DNA of 64,000 nt from positions 1 through 64,000 of the forward strand of contig NZ_MDET01000001.1 of assembly GCF_002075885.1 (NCBI RefSeq), in the 5' to 3' direction. Each line of letters starts with the position of its first letter. The first letter of the stretch is position 1. Positions 55,052-63,327 of this stretch are shown here, in pieces. Source of the DNA: Manganibacter manganicus. Its GTDB lineage: Bacteria; Pseudomonadota; Alphaproteobacteria; Rhizobiales; Rhizobiaceae. The notes under the pieces were generated by a model that saw nothing but the letters and a program-made list of their open reading frames with translations, was not told the DNA's origin and did not search any database. The translations under genes were made by a program, and so were the position numbers.

Positions 55052-55510
55052 ATGAAACAGAGATTGCAGTTTTTTGCCAAGGCGCCGGACCTTCTGAAGC
55101 AGGTGCAGGCGCTCAACAAGGCCGTCGATGAGTGCGGGCTGGAGCACTCGCTGCTGCATTTGGTCAAGCTTCGCGCCTCGCAGATCAACGGCTGCTCGTT
55201 CTGTGTCGACATGCACAGCAAGGAGGCGTTGCGTGACGGTGACACGCAGCAGCGCCTGTTCCTGGTTGCGGCATGGAAGGAATCGCCCTTGTTTACCGAA
55301 CGCGAACGCGCTGCCTTCGCCTATACCGAAGCGGTGACGCTTATCTCCAACGCGGGCGTGCCCGACGCACTTTATGAAGCGACGCTGAAGCACTTTTCGG
55401 AAGAGGAACTGGTCAAGCTCAGCGTGGCCATCGGCATGATCAATGTGTGGAACAGGCTTTGCGTGCCCTTCCATGCGCTGCACCCGGTGTCGGCGCAGAA
55501 AGCGGCGTGA
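55052..55510 (+). CDS. Carboxymuconolactone decarboxylase-family, AhpD-like protein
   Basis: 152-residue helical protein with the redox-active CxxC in NGCSFCVDMHSKEA (about residues 49-52) of alkylhydroperoxidase AhpD-like proteins. ALLHLVKLRASQING matches the family core. It likely reduces peroxides or acts as a thiol redox partner; the substrate is unknown. Cotranscribed with the Rrf2 gene. Confidence 0.84.
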   Translation: MKQRLQFFAKAPDLLKQVQALNKAVDECGLEHSLLHLVKLRASQINGCSFCVDMHSKEALRDGDTQQRLFLVAAWKESPLFTERERAAFAYTEAVTLISNAGVPDALYEATLKHFSEEELVKLSVAIGMINVWNRLCVPFHALHPVSAQKAA

Positions 55511-55614
55511 GGTCACCGGCAGGCGCGGCTTGTGTCCTGCGATCATAGTGATACGACTTCGGGAATCGGCGGCCAATTGGTCGCCGGTTCATCTCTTGTG
55601 GCGATGAGGGGACA

Positions 55615-55989
55615 ATGGCGAACGCGGATTTGTTGATGGTCGTGGGTCGCGTGGTTTTCGGCGGTTTCTTTTTGATCGCCGGTATTCGCAATTTCTGGAA
55701 TTTCCGCGAACGCAGGGCGATGAGTACGACCAATTACGGCTGGCCGCTGCCGGCGCCCATGCTGGCCATCGGCTTTGCCATGCAACTTGTCGGCGGAGTG
55801 CTACTGATCCTCAATTGGCATGTGGTGGTCGGTGCGGCCATGCTGATCCTGTTCCTGCTCATGGCAACGCCGCTCTACCACAATCTCTTCCTGTTCCACG
55901 GCAAGGAGCGCGATCCGCATCTTTACCTGACGCTGGTCAACATCACGCTGTGCGGTGGCCTGCTGATGGTGATGGGGCAGGCGCTTTGA
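55615..55989 (+). CDS. DoxX-family membrane protein
   Basis: 124-residue integral membrane protein with about four helices (starting near residues 6, 47, 65 and 100) and the DoxX pattern GRVVFGGFFLIAGIRNFWN. DoxX proteins often accompany redox or stress genes, and one such gene lies just upstream. A weak ribosome site GAGGGG precedes the ATG. Confidence 0.8.
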   Translation: MANADLLMVVGRVVFGGFFLIAGIRNFWNFRERRAMSTTNYGWPLPAPMLAIGFAMQLVGGVLLILNWHVVVGAAMLILFLLMATPLYHNLFLFHGKERDPHLYLTLVNITLCGGLLMVMGQAL

Positions 55990-56014
55990 CGTGCCGAGAC
56001 GGCAGGCGCATCGC

Positions 56015-56323
56015 TCACACCTCTTTGGTGTCGAAAAACAGCAGTTCGACGCCGCCGTCGGCAAAATTAGCGAGGTCGCCGGCTGCGGCCTGACCTTCCG
56101 GCGAGGCGAGGGCGGCCTTGATGGCGGACAATGAATCGAAGTCGAGCGTCGCGACGAGATGATAGCCGGTTTCACCGCCCGGTCCGTGAACGCCGCCGTC
56201 GCTGATGTCATATTTGCGCAGGCCGGGCAGTTTCTTCGCCAGTGGTATGTGCGTTGCAGCGTAATAGCGGTCGAACGCCGTTTTATCCTTCGGCGTCTTA
56301 TAAAGCACGACGAATTTGGCCAT
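56015..56323 (-). CDS. EthD-domain small protein
   Basis: 102-residue ferredoxin-like-fold protein of the EthD/YCII-like class (FVVLYKTPKDKTAFDRYY, HIPLAKKLPGLRKYDIS). The start at 56323 has GGGAG upstream. Family members act in ring-compound or ether breakdown, but no specific reaction can be assigned. It converges on the doxX gene. Confidence 0.75.
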   Translation of the reverse strand: MAKFVVLYKTPKDKTAFDRYYAATHIPLAKKLPGLRKYDISDGGVHGPGGETGYHLVATLDFDSLSAIKAALASPEGQAAAGDLANFADGGVELLFFDTKEV

Positions 56324-56419
56324 TTTTTTCTCCCATGGGTCGTAACAAGCCGATCCGCCACAGTGCAGGAACGATGTACCATGCGGCAATTGGAGAAAAG
56401 TCCACGTCAAGTGGCAGGG

Positions 56420-57052
56420 TCAAGGGCACTGCGGTCGTAATGAACCCAGAAAAAGCCGCTCCAGAAATTGTGCGGCATCCTCGAAACGGGCATTGCCGCC
56501 GCGCTCCGGACCAAGCACGGCGCGCACCTGAACGTCGAAATCGGCATAATGCTGGGTGGTCGCCCAGATCGAAAAGATCAAGTGATAGGGATCTGTTTCG
56601 GCGATGCGGCCGGCGCGCATCCAGCCTTCGATGATCGCGGCCTTGTCGTCCACCAGGGACTTCAACTCGCCTTCCAGCATCGGCATGATGCGAGGCGCGC
56701 CTTGCAGGATCTCGTTGGCGAACAGACGGCTTTCGCGGGGATAGTCGCGCGCCATTTCCAATTTGCGGCGGATATAGGCGCCAAGTTCGGTCAGTGGATC
56801 GCCGACGTCGTCCAGTTCGCGCAGCGGCTGAAGCCATGTGATCAGTAGGCGCTGGATCAGCGTCTCGAAAATGTCTTCCTTGCGATGGAAATAATAAAGC
56901 AGGTTTGGCTTCGACATGCCCGCCGCCTCGGCGATCTGGTCGATGGTGGCGCCACGGAAGCCATGGGTTGAAAATGTGTCGAGCGCGGCCTCGAGAATCA
57001 ACTCGCGCTTTTCCTTCTGGATGCGGGTGCGGCGTGGGGCGACGGCTTCCAT
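56420..57052 (-). CDS. rutR: TetR-family pyrimidine regulator RutR
   Basis: 210-residue regulator. A TetR helix-turn-helix (about 18-65; FRGATIDQIAEAAGMSKPNLLYYFHRKE) precedes a ligand domain with LEMARDYPRESRLFANEILQGAP and IFSIWATTQHYADFDVQV, which match E. coli RutR, a uracil/thymine sensor. The ATG at 57052 gives the E. coli length (212). In-frame ATGs upstream (57151, 57181) lack ribosome sites, and the longest form would cover the operator. Divergent from the aminotransferase gene. Confidence 0.86.
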   Translation of the reverse strand: MEAVAPRRTRIQKEKRELILEAALDTFSTHGFRGATIDQIAEAAGMSKPNLLYYFHRKEDIFETLIQRLLITWLQPLRELDDVGDPLTELGAYIRRKLEMARDYPRESRLFANEILQGAPRIMPMLEGELKSLVDDKAAIIEGWMRAGRIAETDPYHLIFSIWATTQHYADFDVQVRAVLGPERGGNARFEDAAQFLERLFLGSLRPQCP

Positions 57053-57195
57053 GATTGCTAATGGCCGGATTTCAGGCGGATGGGCGGTTTCTGGACCAAT
57101 AATCTGGACCAGTTTTTTGCTGGCTTGTGGAGCGCGCTTCGCAAGTCGCATTTCCGCTACTAATCCCTTGACCGCTACCATGGCGGTGCTAACGT

Positions 57196-57211
57196 TTGTC
57201 CAAACGGTCAA
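57196..57211 (+). promoter_or_regulatory. RutR box between rutR and the beta-alanine aminotransferase gene
   Basis: TTGTCCAAACGGTCAA matches 12 of the 14 fixed positions of the E. coli RutR consensus TTGACCAnnTGGTCAA. TGCTAGC follows at 57216-57222, as it also does after the box before preT (51588-51594), and may be part of a -10 region. Confidence 0.62.
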
Positions 57212-57289
57212 AAATTGCTAGCACGAAATGACAGCCGGGACCAAGCGTTGGCCGCGATGAAACACCACAACTGAAAGGAAGGCTTGGTC

Positions 57290-58618
57290 ATGTCCAACCG
57301 GCTCAAGGTAACGCCCAACGATCTCAGCGCATTCTGGATGCCATTCAGCGCGAACCGGCAGTTCAAGCAGGCGCCGCGCATGCTGGTTGCCGCCAAGGAT
57401 ATGCATTACACGGCGAGTGACGGCCGCAAGATCATGGACGGCACCGCCGGCCTGTGGTGCGTCAATGCCGGCCACTGCCGACCGAAGATCACCGAGGCGA
57501 TCCAGCAACAGGCCGCCGAACTCGACTATGCGCCTGCCTTCCAGATGGGCCACCCGATCGTCTTCGAACTGGCCAACCGGCTGGTCGATATCGCGCCCAA
57601 GGGCATGGACCATGTGTTCTTCACCAATTCAGGCTCTGAATCGGTCGAGACGGCGCTCAAGATGGCCATCGCCTACCATCGCGCCAAGGGAGACGGGTCG
57701 CGCTTCCGCCTGATCGGCCGCGAGCGCGGCTATCATGGCGTCAATTTCGGCGGCATTTCGGTTGGCGGCATTGTCTCCAACCGCAAGATGTTCGGTACGC
57801 TGCTTACCGGCGTCGATCATATGCCGCACACGCATTTCCCGGAGAAGAACGCGTTTTCGCGTGGCGTGCCGGAGCATGGCGCCGACGTCGCCAACGAACT
57901 GGAACGTATCGTCGCCCTGCACGATGCCTCGACCATCGCGGCGGTCATCGTCGAGCCGGTCGCCGGTTCCACCGGCGTCATCCTGCCGCCGAAGGGCTAT
58001 CTCAAGCGCCTGCGCGAGATTTGCGACAAGCACGGCATCCTGTTGATCTTCGATGAGGTCATCACCGGTTTCGGTCGTCTCGGCACGCCCTTCGCCGCCG
58101 ATTATTTCGGCGTGGTCCCCGACATCATGACGACGGCCAAGGGCGTTTCCAACGGCGTTATCCCGATGGGCGCGGTGTTCGTGAAGAAGGAAATCCACGA
58201 CGCCTTCATGAACGGCCCGGAACACTTGATCGAGTTCATGCACGGCTACACCTATTCGGGCAACCCGATCGCCTCGGCGGCGGCGCTGGCGACCCTCGAC
58301 ACCTACAAGGAAGAGGGTCTGCTGACTCGCGGCGAGGAACTGGCTCCCTATTGGGAGGATGCGCTGCATTCGCTCAAGGGCGAGCCGAACGTCATCGACA
58401 TTCGCAATATCGGTCTGGTCGGTGCGATCGAACTGGCGCCGATTGCCGGCGAGCCGACGAAGCGGGCGTTCTCGGCCTTCATCAAGGCGTTCGAGCGCGG
58501 CCTGCTGATCCGCACCACCGGTGACATCATTGCGCTGTCGCCGCCGCTCATCATCACCAAGGGGCAGATCGATGAAATGATCGACCATGTGCGCGAAGTC
58601 CTGCGCATGATCGACTGA
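57290..58618 (+). CDS. Beta-alanine-pyruvate aminotransferase (class III, PLP)
   Basis: 442-residue omega-amino-acid transaminase that moves the amino group of beta-alanine (or beta-aminoisobutyrate) to pyruvate. FTNSGSESVETALKMA, FDEVITGFGRLGTPFAAD and the PLP lysine Lys284 in TTAKGVSNG are clear, as are the N-terminal LSAFWMPFSANRQFK residues typical of the beta-alanine type. AAAGGAAGG precedes the ATG at 57290. First gene of the downstream pyrimidine operon. Confidence 0.88.
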   Translation: MSNRLKVTPNDLSAFWMPFSANRQFKQAPRMLVAAKDMHYTASDGRKIMDGTAGLWCVNAGHCRPKITEAIQQQAAELDYAPAFQMGHPIVFELANRLVDIAPKGMDHVFFTNSGSESVETALKMAIAYHRAKGDGSRFRLIGRERGYHGVNFGGISVGGIVSNRKMFGTLLTGVDHMPHTHFPEKNAFSRGVPEHGADVANELERIVALHDASTIAAVIVEPVAGSTGVILPPKGYLKRLREICDKHGILLIFDEVITGFGRLGTPFAADYFGVVPDIMTTAKGVSNGVIPMGAVFVKKEIHDAFMNGPEHLIEFMHGYTYSGNPIASAAALATLDTYKEEGLLTRGEELAPYWEDALHSLKGEPNVIDIRNIGLVGAIELAPIAGEPTKRAFSAFIKAFERGLLIRTTGDIIALSPPLIITKGQIDEMIDHVREVLRMID

Positions 58619-58630
58619 CGAAACGACGGG

Positions 58631-58660
58631 CAAGGCCGAAGGGAGGAGCCTCCGGCCTTG
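58631..58660 (+). terminator. 12-bp stem-loop after the aminotransferase gene
   Basis: CAAGGCCGAAGG (58631-58642) pairs with CCTCCGGCCTTG (58649-58660) with one mismatch around a six-base loop. No U-tract follows and the next gene begins 28 bases later, so it probably modulates rather than stops transcription. Confidence 0.5.
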
Positions 58661-58688
58661 TCCGACATATCTGGGAGGAGAAGAGGGG

Positions 58689-59939
58689 ATGGCCGCACCC
58701 GGCGAGAACCTGCGCATCAATGCCGACCGTCTCTGGGATTCGATCATGGAGATGGCCAAGATCGGGCCCGGCGTGGCCGGCGGCAACAATCGCCAGACAT
58801 TGACGGATTCGGACAAGGAAGGCCGCGCGCTTTTCCAATCGTGGTGCGACGCCTCCGGCCTTTCGATGGGCGTGGACAAGATGGGCACCATGTTTGCCCG
58901 CCGCGAGGGCACCGACCCCGAGGCTCTGCCTGTCTATGTCGGCTCGCATCTCGATACCCAGCCAACCGGCGGCAAATATGACGGCGTGCTCGGCGTGCTT
59001 GCCGGGCTGGAAATCGTCCGCTCGCTGGACGATCTTGGCATCAAAACGAAGCATCCCATCGTCGTCGCCAACTGGACGAATGAGGAAGGCGCGCGTTTCG
59101 CGCCGGCGATGCTGGCTTCCGGCGTTTTCGCCGGCGTGCACACGCTTGACTTCGCCTATGCCCGCAAGGACATGGACGGCAAGAGTTTTGGCGACGAACT
59201 GAAGCGCATCGGCTGGCTGGGTGACGAGGAGGTCGGCGCGCGCAAGATGCACGCCTATTTCGAATATCATATCGAGCAGGGACCGATCCTCGAAGCGGAG
59301 AACAAGCAGATCGGTGTCGTTACGCATGGCCAGGGCCTGTGGTGGCTGGAATTCACGCTGACGGGCAAGGAGGCGCATACCGGTTCGACGCCGATGAACA
59401 TGCGCGTCAATGCCGGGCTAGCGATGGCCCGCATCTTCGAGATGGTGCAGCATGTGGCCATGACCAACCAACCGGGCGCGGTCGGCGGCGTCGGCCAGAT
59501 GAAGTTTTCGCCCAATTCGCGCAATGTGCTGCCTGGCACTGTGGTGTTCACCGTCGATATCCGTTCGCCCGATCAGGACAAGCTGGACGGCATGCGCGCG
59601 ACGATCGAGGAGGAGGCGGCGAGGATTGCCGTGGAACTCGACGTTGGCTGCTCGGTGGAAGCGGTCGGCCATTTCGATCCCGTCACCTTCGATCCGGTGC
59701 TGGTCGATCGTGTGCGCAAGGCCGCCGAGGATCTCGGCTACAGCCATATGAACATCATTTCCGGAGCCGGGCACGATGCCTGCTGGGCTGCCAGGGTCGC
59801 GCCGGCTACCATGGTGATGTGCCCTTGCGTGGACGGGCTTTCGCACAATGAGGCGGAGGATATTTCCAAGGAGTGGGCCGCGGCCGGGGCGGACGTGCTG
59901 TTCCACGCCGTGGTGGAGACGGCGGAGATCGTCGCGTGA
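58689..59939 (+). CDS. Zn-dependent N-carbamoyl-beta-alanine amidohydrolase (carbamoylase family)
   Basis: 416-residue M20-related amidase that would remove ammonia and CO2 from N-carbamoyl-beta-alanine. Metal ligands appear in order: His in GSHLDTQ, Asp in GGKYDG, Glu in NEEGARF, His in EYHIEQGP and His in DGLSHNEAE. Length is typical for the hydantoinase/carbamoylase family. The family also includes L-carbamoylases and allantoate amidohydrolases; the neighbouring genes favour beta-ureidopropionase. GAGGAGAAGAGG precedes the ATG. Confidence 0.86.
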   Translation: MAAPGENLRINADRLWDSIMEMAKIGPGVAGGNNRQTLTDSDKEGRALFQSWCDASGLSMGVDKMGTMFARREGTDPEALPVYVGSHLDTQPTGGKYDGVLGVLAGLEIVRSLDDLGIKTKHPIVVANWTNEEGARFAPAMLASGVFAGVHTLDFAYARKDMDGKSFGDELKRIGWLGDEEVGARKMHAYFEYHIEQGPILEAENKQIGVVTHGQGLWWLEFTLTGKEAHTGSTPMNMRVNAGLAMARIFEMVQHVAMTNQPGAVGGVGQMKFSPNSRNVLPGTVVFTVDIRSPDQDKLDGMRATIEEEAARIAVELDVGCSVEAVGHFDPVTFDPVLVDRVRKAAEDLGYSHMNIISGAGHDACWAARVAPATMVMCPCVDGLSHNEAEDISKEWAAAGADVLFHAVVETAEIVA

Positions 59940-59999
59940 ATTGAATCGCTTACTGAACGCCGCTCACAAGAAGCGCGAAGCCGAAAAAAGGGAACATCA

Positions 60000-61451
60000 A
60001 TGTCCAAAGTCATCAAGAACGGCACGATCGTCACCGCCGATCGCACGTGGAAAGCGGACGTGTTGATCAAGCACGACAAGATCGAGGCGATCGGTCCCGA
60101 TCTGCACGGCGATCACGAGTTCGACGCTACAGGCTGCTATGTGATGCCTGGCGGCATCGACCCGCACACCCATCTCGAAATGCCGTTCATGGGCACCTAT
60201 TCGGCGGACGATTTCGAGTCCGGCACGCGCGCGGCCCTTGCCGGCGGCACCACCATGGTGGTCGATTTCTGCCTGCCGGCGCCGCAGCAATCGCTGCTCG
60301 AGGCCTTGCAGATGTGGGACAACAAGACCTCGAAGGCGTCTTGTGACTATTCCTTCCACATGGCGATCACCTGGTGGGGCAAGCAGGTGTTCGACGAGAT
60401 GGCGACCGTCGTGGACAAGGGCATCCCGTCTTTCAAGCACTTCATGGCCTATAAGGGCGCGCTGATGGTGGACGACGACGAGATGTATGCGTCGTTCCAG
60501 CGTTGCGCGGCATTGGGCGCACTGCCGCTGGTGCATGCCGAGAATGGCGATGTGGTGGCCGCGCTCAGCGAAAAGCTGCTGGCCGACGGCAATAACGGAC
60601 CGGAGGGCCATGCTTATTCGCGCCCGCCGGAAGTGGAGGGCGAAGCAGCCAATCGCGCCATCATGATTGCCGACATGGCCGGTGTGCCGCTCTATATCGT
60701 GCATGTCTCGTGCGAACAGAGCCACGAGGCGATCAGGCGCGCCCGGCAGAAGGGGATGCGCGTCTACGGCGAGCCGCTGATCCAACATCTGACGCTGGAC
60801 GAGAGCGAATATTTCGACAAGGACTGGGACCATGCCGCACGGCGCGTGATGAGCCCGCCTTTCCGCAACAAAATGCATCAGGATTCTTTGTGGGCGGGCT
60901 TGTCTTCGGGCTCGCTTCAGGTGGTGGCGACCGACCATTGCGCCTTCACAACCAAACAGAAGCGCACCGGCGTCGGTGATTTCACCAAGATTCCCAACGG
61001 CACCGGCGGCCTGGAAGACCGCATGCCGGTTCTGTGGACAAGAGGCGTCAACACCGGACGGCTGACCATGAACGAGTTCGTGGCAGTCACGTCCACCAAT
61101 ATCGCGAAGATCCTCAACATGTATCCGAGGAAGGGCGCCATCGTGGAAGGCGCCGATGCCGACATTGTGGTGTGGGACCCCAAGCGCAAGAAGACCATTT
61201 CCGCCAAGGGGCAGCAGTCGGTGATCGACTACAACGTCTTTGAAGGCGTGGAGGTTACGGGCGCGCCACGTTTTGTCTTCACGCGCGGCGAACTGGCCAT
61301 TGAGGAAAGCAAGGTGGAAGCTCGATCGGGTCACGGCGAATTCGTGCCGCGCGAGCCCTATCAGGCGGTCAACCGGGCGCTTTCGACGTGGAAAGAGATC
61401 ACCGCGCCGCGCAAGGTCGAACGCACTGGCATTCCGGCGACGGGTGTGTGA
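60000..61451 (+). CDS. hydA: Dihydropyrimidinase (D-hydantoinase type)
   Basis: 483-residue cyclic amidohydrolase that opens dihydrouracil to N-carbamoyl-beta-alanine. The binuclear zinc site is visible: His56 and His58 in DPHTHLE, carboxylated Lys152 in MAYKGALMV, later His in HAENGD and HVSCEQSHEA, and Asp in TDHCAFT. Length and motifs are full. It stands between the carbamoylase and an importer gene in one operon; the ATPase start falls six bases after its stop. Confidence 0.91.
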   Translation: MSKVIKNGTIVTADRTWKADVLIKHDKIEAIGPDLHGDHEFDATGCYVMPGGIDPHTHLEMPFMGTYSADDFESGTRAALAGGTTMVVDFCLPAPQQSLLEALQMWDNKTSKASCDYSFHMAITWWGKQVFDEMATVVDKGIPSFKHFMAYKGALMVDDDEMYASFQRCAALGALPLVHAENGDVVAALSEKLLADGNNGPEGHAYSRPPEVEGEAANRAIMIADMAGVPLYIVHVSCEQSHEAIRRARQKGMRVYGEPLIQHLTLDESEYFDKDWDHAARRVMSPPFRNKMHQDSLWAGLSSGSLQVVATDHCAFTTKQKRTGVGDFTKIPNGTGGLEDRMPVLWTRGVNTGRLTMNEFVAVTSTNIAKILNMYPRKGAIVEGADADIVVWDPKRKKTISAKGQQSVIDYNVFEGVEVTGAPRFVFTRGELAIEESKVEARSGHGEFVPREPYQAVNRALSTWKEITAPRKVERTGIPATGV

Positions 61452-61456
61452 AGCGT

Positions 61457-62299
61457 ATGACGATCCGCCCCTCCGTCGGAGTGAGTGCCAGCGTGAAGCC
61501 AGCGAATGAAGCCCCGGCAAATGAGCCGGTCGTCGAAGCCCAAAAACTCGGCCTTGCCTTCCAGACCGGCGACGGGCCGGTTCAGGCTCTGTCTGATGTC
61601 GACCTGACTATCGGCAAGGGCGAGTTTGTCTCCTTCATCGGCCCTTCGGGTTGCGGCAAGACCACGCTTTTGCGTGTCATCGCCGACCTCGAAAGGCCGA
61701 CCGAAGGCACGATCAGCATCAATGGCATGACGCCGGAGCAGGCGCGCGAAAAACGCGCCTATGGCTATGTCTTCCAGGCTGCCGCGCTTTATCCGTGGCG
61801 CACCATCGAGCGCAATGTCGCGCTGCCGCTGGAGATCATGGGGCTGTCTCGGTCGGAGCAGCAGGAGCGCATCCGTCGCACGCTCGAACTGGTCAACCTG
61901 ACTGGCTTCGAGAAGAAATATCCATGGCAGCTTTCTGGCGGCATGCAGCAACGCGCTTCGATTGCCCGCGCGCTGGCCTTCGATGCCGACCTTTTGCTGA
62001 TGGACGAGCCGTTCGGTGCGCTCGACGAAATCGTGCGCGACCATCTCAACGAGCAATTATTGAAGCTATGGGCGCGCACAGAAAAAACGATCTGCTTCGT
62101 TACTCATTCCATTCCCGAGGCGGTGTATCTGTCCACCCGCATCGTGGTGATGTCGCCGCGCCCCGGTCGCGTTACCGACATCATTGAATCGACGCTGCCG
62201 AAGGAGCGCCCGCTCGACATTCGCGAGTCACCGGAGTTCCTGGCCATCGCGGCGAGGGTGCGCGACGGGTTGAGGGCGGGGCATTCCTATGAGGATTGA
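61457..62299 (+). CDS. NMT1-class ABC importer ATP-binding protein
   Basis: 280-residue ATPase of the nitrate/taurine/thiamine-pyrimidine group (SsuB/TauB/ThiZ-like). Walker A GPSGCGKTT, signature LSGGMQQRASIARAL, Walker [13 protein letters not shown] and switch His in FVTHSIPEA are intact. The position in the pyrimidine operon suggests import of a pyrimidine, hydantoin or related ring compound. GTG at 61448 is an alternative start overlapping the hydA stop. The binding protein must lie outside the window. Confidence 0.85.
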   Translation: MTIRPSVGVSASVKPANEAPANEPVVEAQKLGLAFQTGDGPVQALSDVDLTIGKGEFVSFIGPSGCGKTTLLRVIADLERPTEGTISINGMTPEQAREKRAYGYVFQAAALYPWRTIERNVALPLEIMGLSRSEQQERIRRTLELVNLTGFEKKYPWQLSGGMQQRASIARALAFDADLLLMDEPFGALDEIVRDHLNEQLLKLWARTEKTICFVTHSIPEAVYLSTRIVVMSPRPGRVTDIIESTLPKERPLDIRESPEFLAIAARVRDGLRAGHSYED

Positions 62300-62310
62300 G
62301 CCGACTATGT

Positions 62311-62395
62311 GCTCGCACCTCAGGACGAGGGAGGTCGTGCATCGGCATCTCCTGCAAGAGTTTGCAACAAACGGTCCTCATCCTGAGGTGCGAGC
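62311..62395. repeat. 20-bp imperfect inverted repeat, Rhizobiales intergenic element
   Basis: GCTCGCACCTCAGGACGAGG (62311-62330) is matched in inverted form by CCTCATCCTGAGGTGCGAGC (62376-62395) with one mismatch, so the 85-base block can fold on itself. The right arm continues into GCAGCGAGCCTCGAAGGATG, a sequence I recognise as a common Mesorhizobium-like intergenic repeat. It lies inside the importer operon, between the ATPase and permease genes. Confidence 0.72.
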
Positions 62396-62448
62396 GCAGC
62401 GAGCCTCGAAGGATGCAGTTTGTCAAAAAATTTTGGACGGGGGCTAGC

Positions 62449-63327
62449 ATGGACCCGCTTCGCTCCAAGATCGTTCCCGTGCTGACCATACTCGGCATCA
62501 TGATCGTGGCCTGGTACGCCTTCGCGGTCGTGCTCAACGGGCCGTTCCAGCGTGATCTTGATCGGCGCGCCGGCCGCTCGCCGGGCCTGGCCGGGTTCCT
62601 GGTCGAAACATGGTCGCAGCCGAAGCCGACACTGCCGGCGCCGCATCAGGTGGCGCAGAATTTTTTCAACACGACCTTCATGGTCAAGCCGTGGAGCCGG
62701 CGCAGCCTTGTCTATCACTCCTGGGTGACGCTTTCCTCCACCTTTGTCGGCTTCGTCTTCGGCGCGATGCTCGGCATCTTGATCGCCGTCGGCATCGTCC
62801 ATTTTACGTCGCTCGACCGCAGCCTGATGCCGTGGATCATCACTTCGCAGACCATTCCCATCCTGGCGATTGCGCCGATGGTGGTGGTGGTGTTCGCCTC
62901 GATCGGCATTACCGGCCTGATCCCCAAGGCGCTGATCTCGACCTATCTGTCATTTTTCCCGGTGGCGGTCGGCATGGTCAAGGGCCTGCGCTCGCCCGAA
63001 CTCATGCATCTCGATCTGATGCGCACCTATAACGCCACGGCCTCGCAGGTTTTCTGGAAGTTGCGGTTGCCGGCGTCGCTGCCCTTCCTGTTCGCCTCGA
63101 TGAAAGTCGGCGTTGCCGCAAGCCTTGTTGGCGCCATCGTCGCCGAACTGCCGACCGGTGCGGTCGCCGGCATAGGCGCAAAGTTGCTCGCCGGCTCCTA
63201 TTACAGCCAGACCATCGAGATATGGGCGGCGCTGGTGGCCGGTTCGCTGGTCGCCGTGGTGCTGGTGATGCTGGTGGGGCTTGCCGAGCGGATTACCGGG
63301 CGGGCCATGGGCGGGAGGCCGGCATGA
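62449..63327 (+). CDS. NMT1-class ABC permease (first of two)
   Basis: 292-residue permease of the SsuC/RibX type with about six helices, a periplasmic region around residues 35-85, and the coupling loop LMRTYNATASQVFWKLRLP. The ATG at 62449 is used: earlier in-frame ATGs fall inside the inverted repeat. It overlaps the next permease start by four bases (ATGA). Confidence 0.84.
   Translation: MDPLRSKIVPVLTILGIMIVAWYAFAVVLNGPFQRDLDRRAGRSPGLAGFLVETWSQPKPTLPAPHQVAQNFFNTTFMVKPWSRRSLVYHSWVTLSSTFVGFVFGAMLGILIAVGIVHFTSLDRSLMPWIITSQTIPILAIAPMVVVVFASIGITGLIPKALISTYLSFFPVAVGMVKGLRSPELMHLDLMRTYNATASQVFWKLRLPASLPFLFASMKVGVAASLVGAIVAELPTGAVAGIGAKLLAGSYYSQTIEIWAALVAGSLVAVVLVMLVGLAERITGRAMGGRPA

Noticed and set aside
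61452..62448. Thiamine (TPP) riboswitch near the NMT1-class importer
   Set aside because: No THI-box-like conserved elements were seen upstream of the ATPase or permease genes; the only structure is the intergenic repeat.
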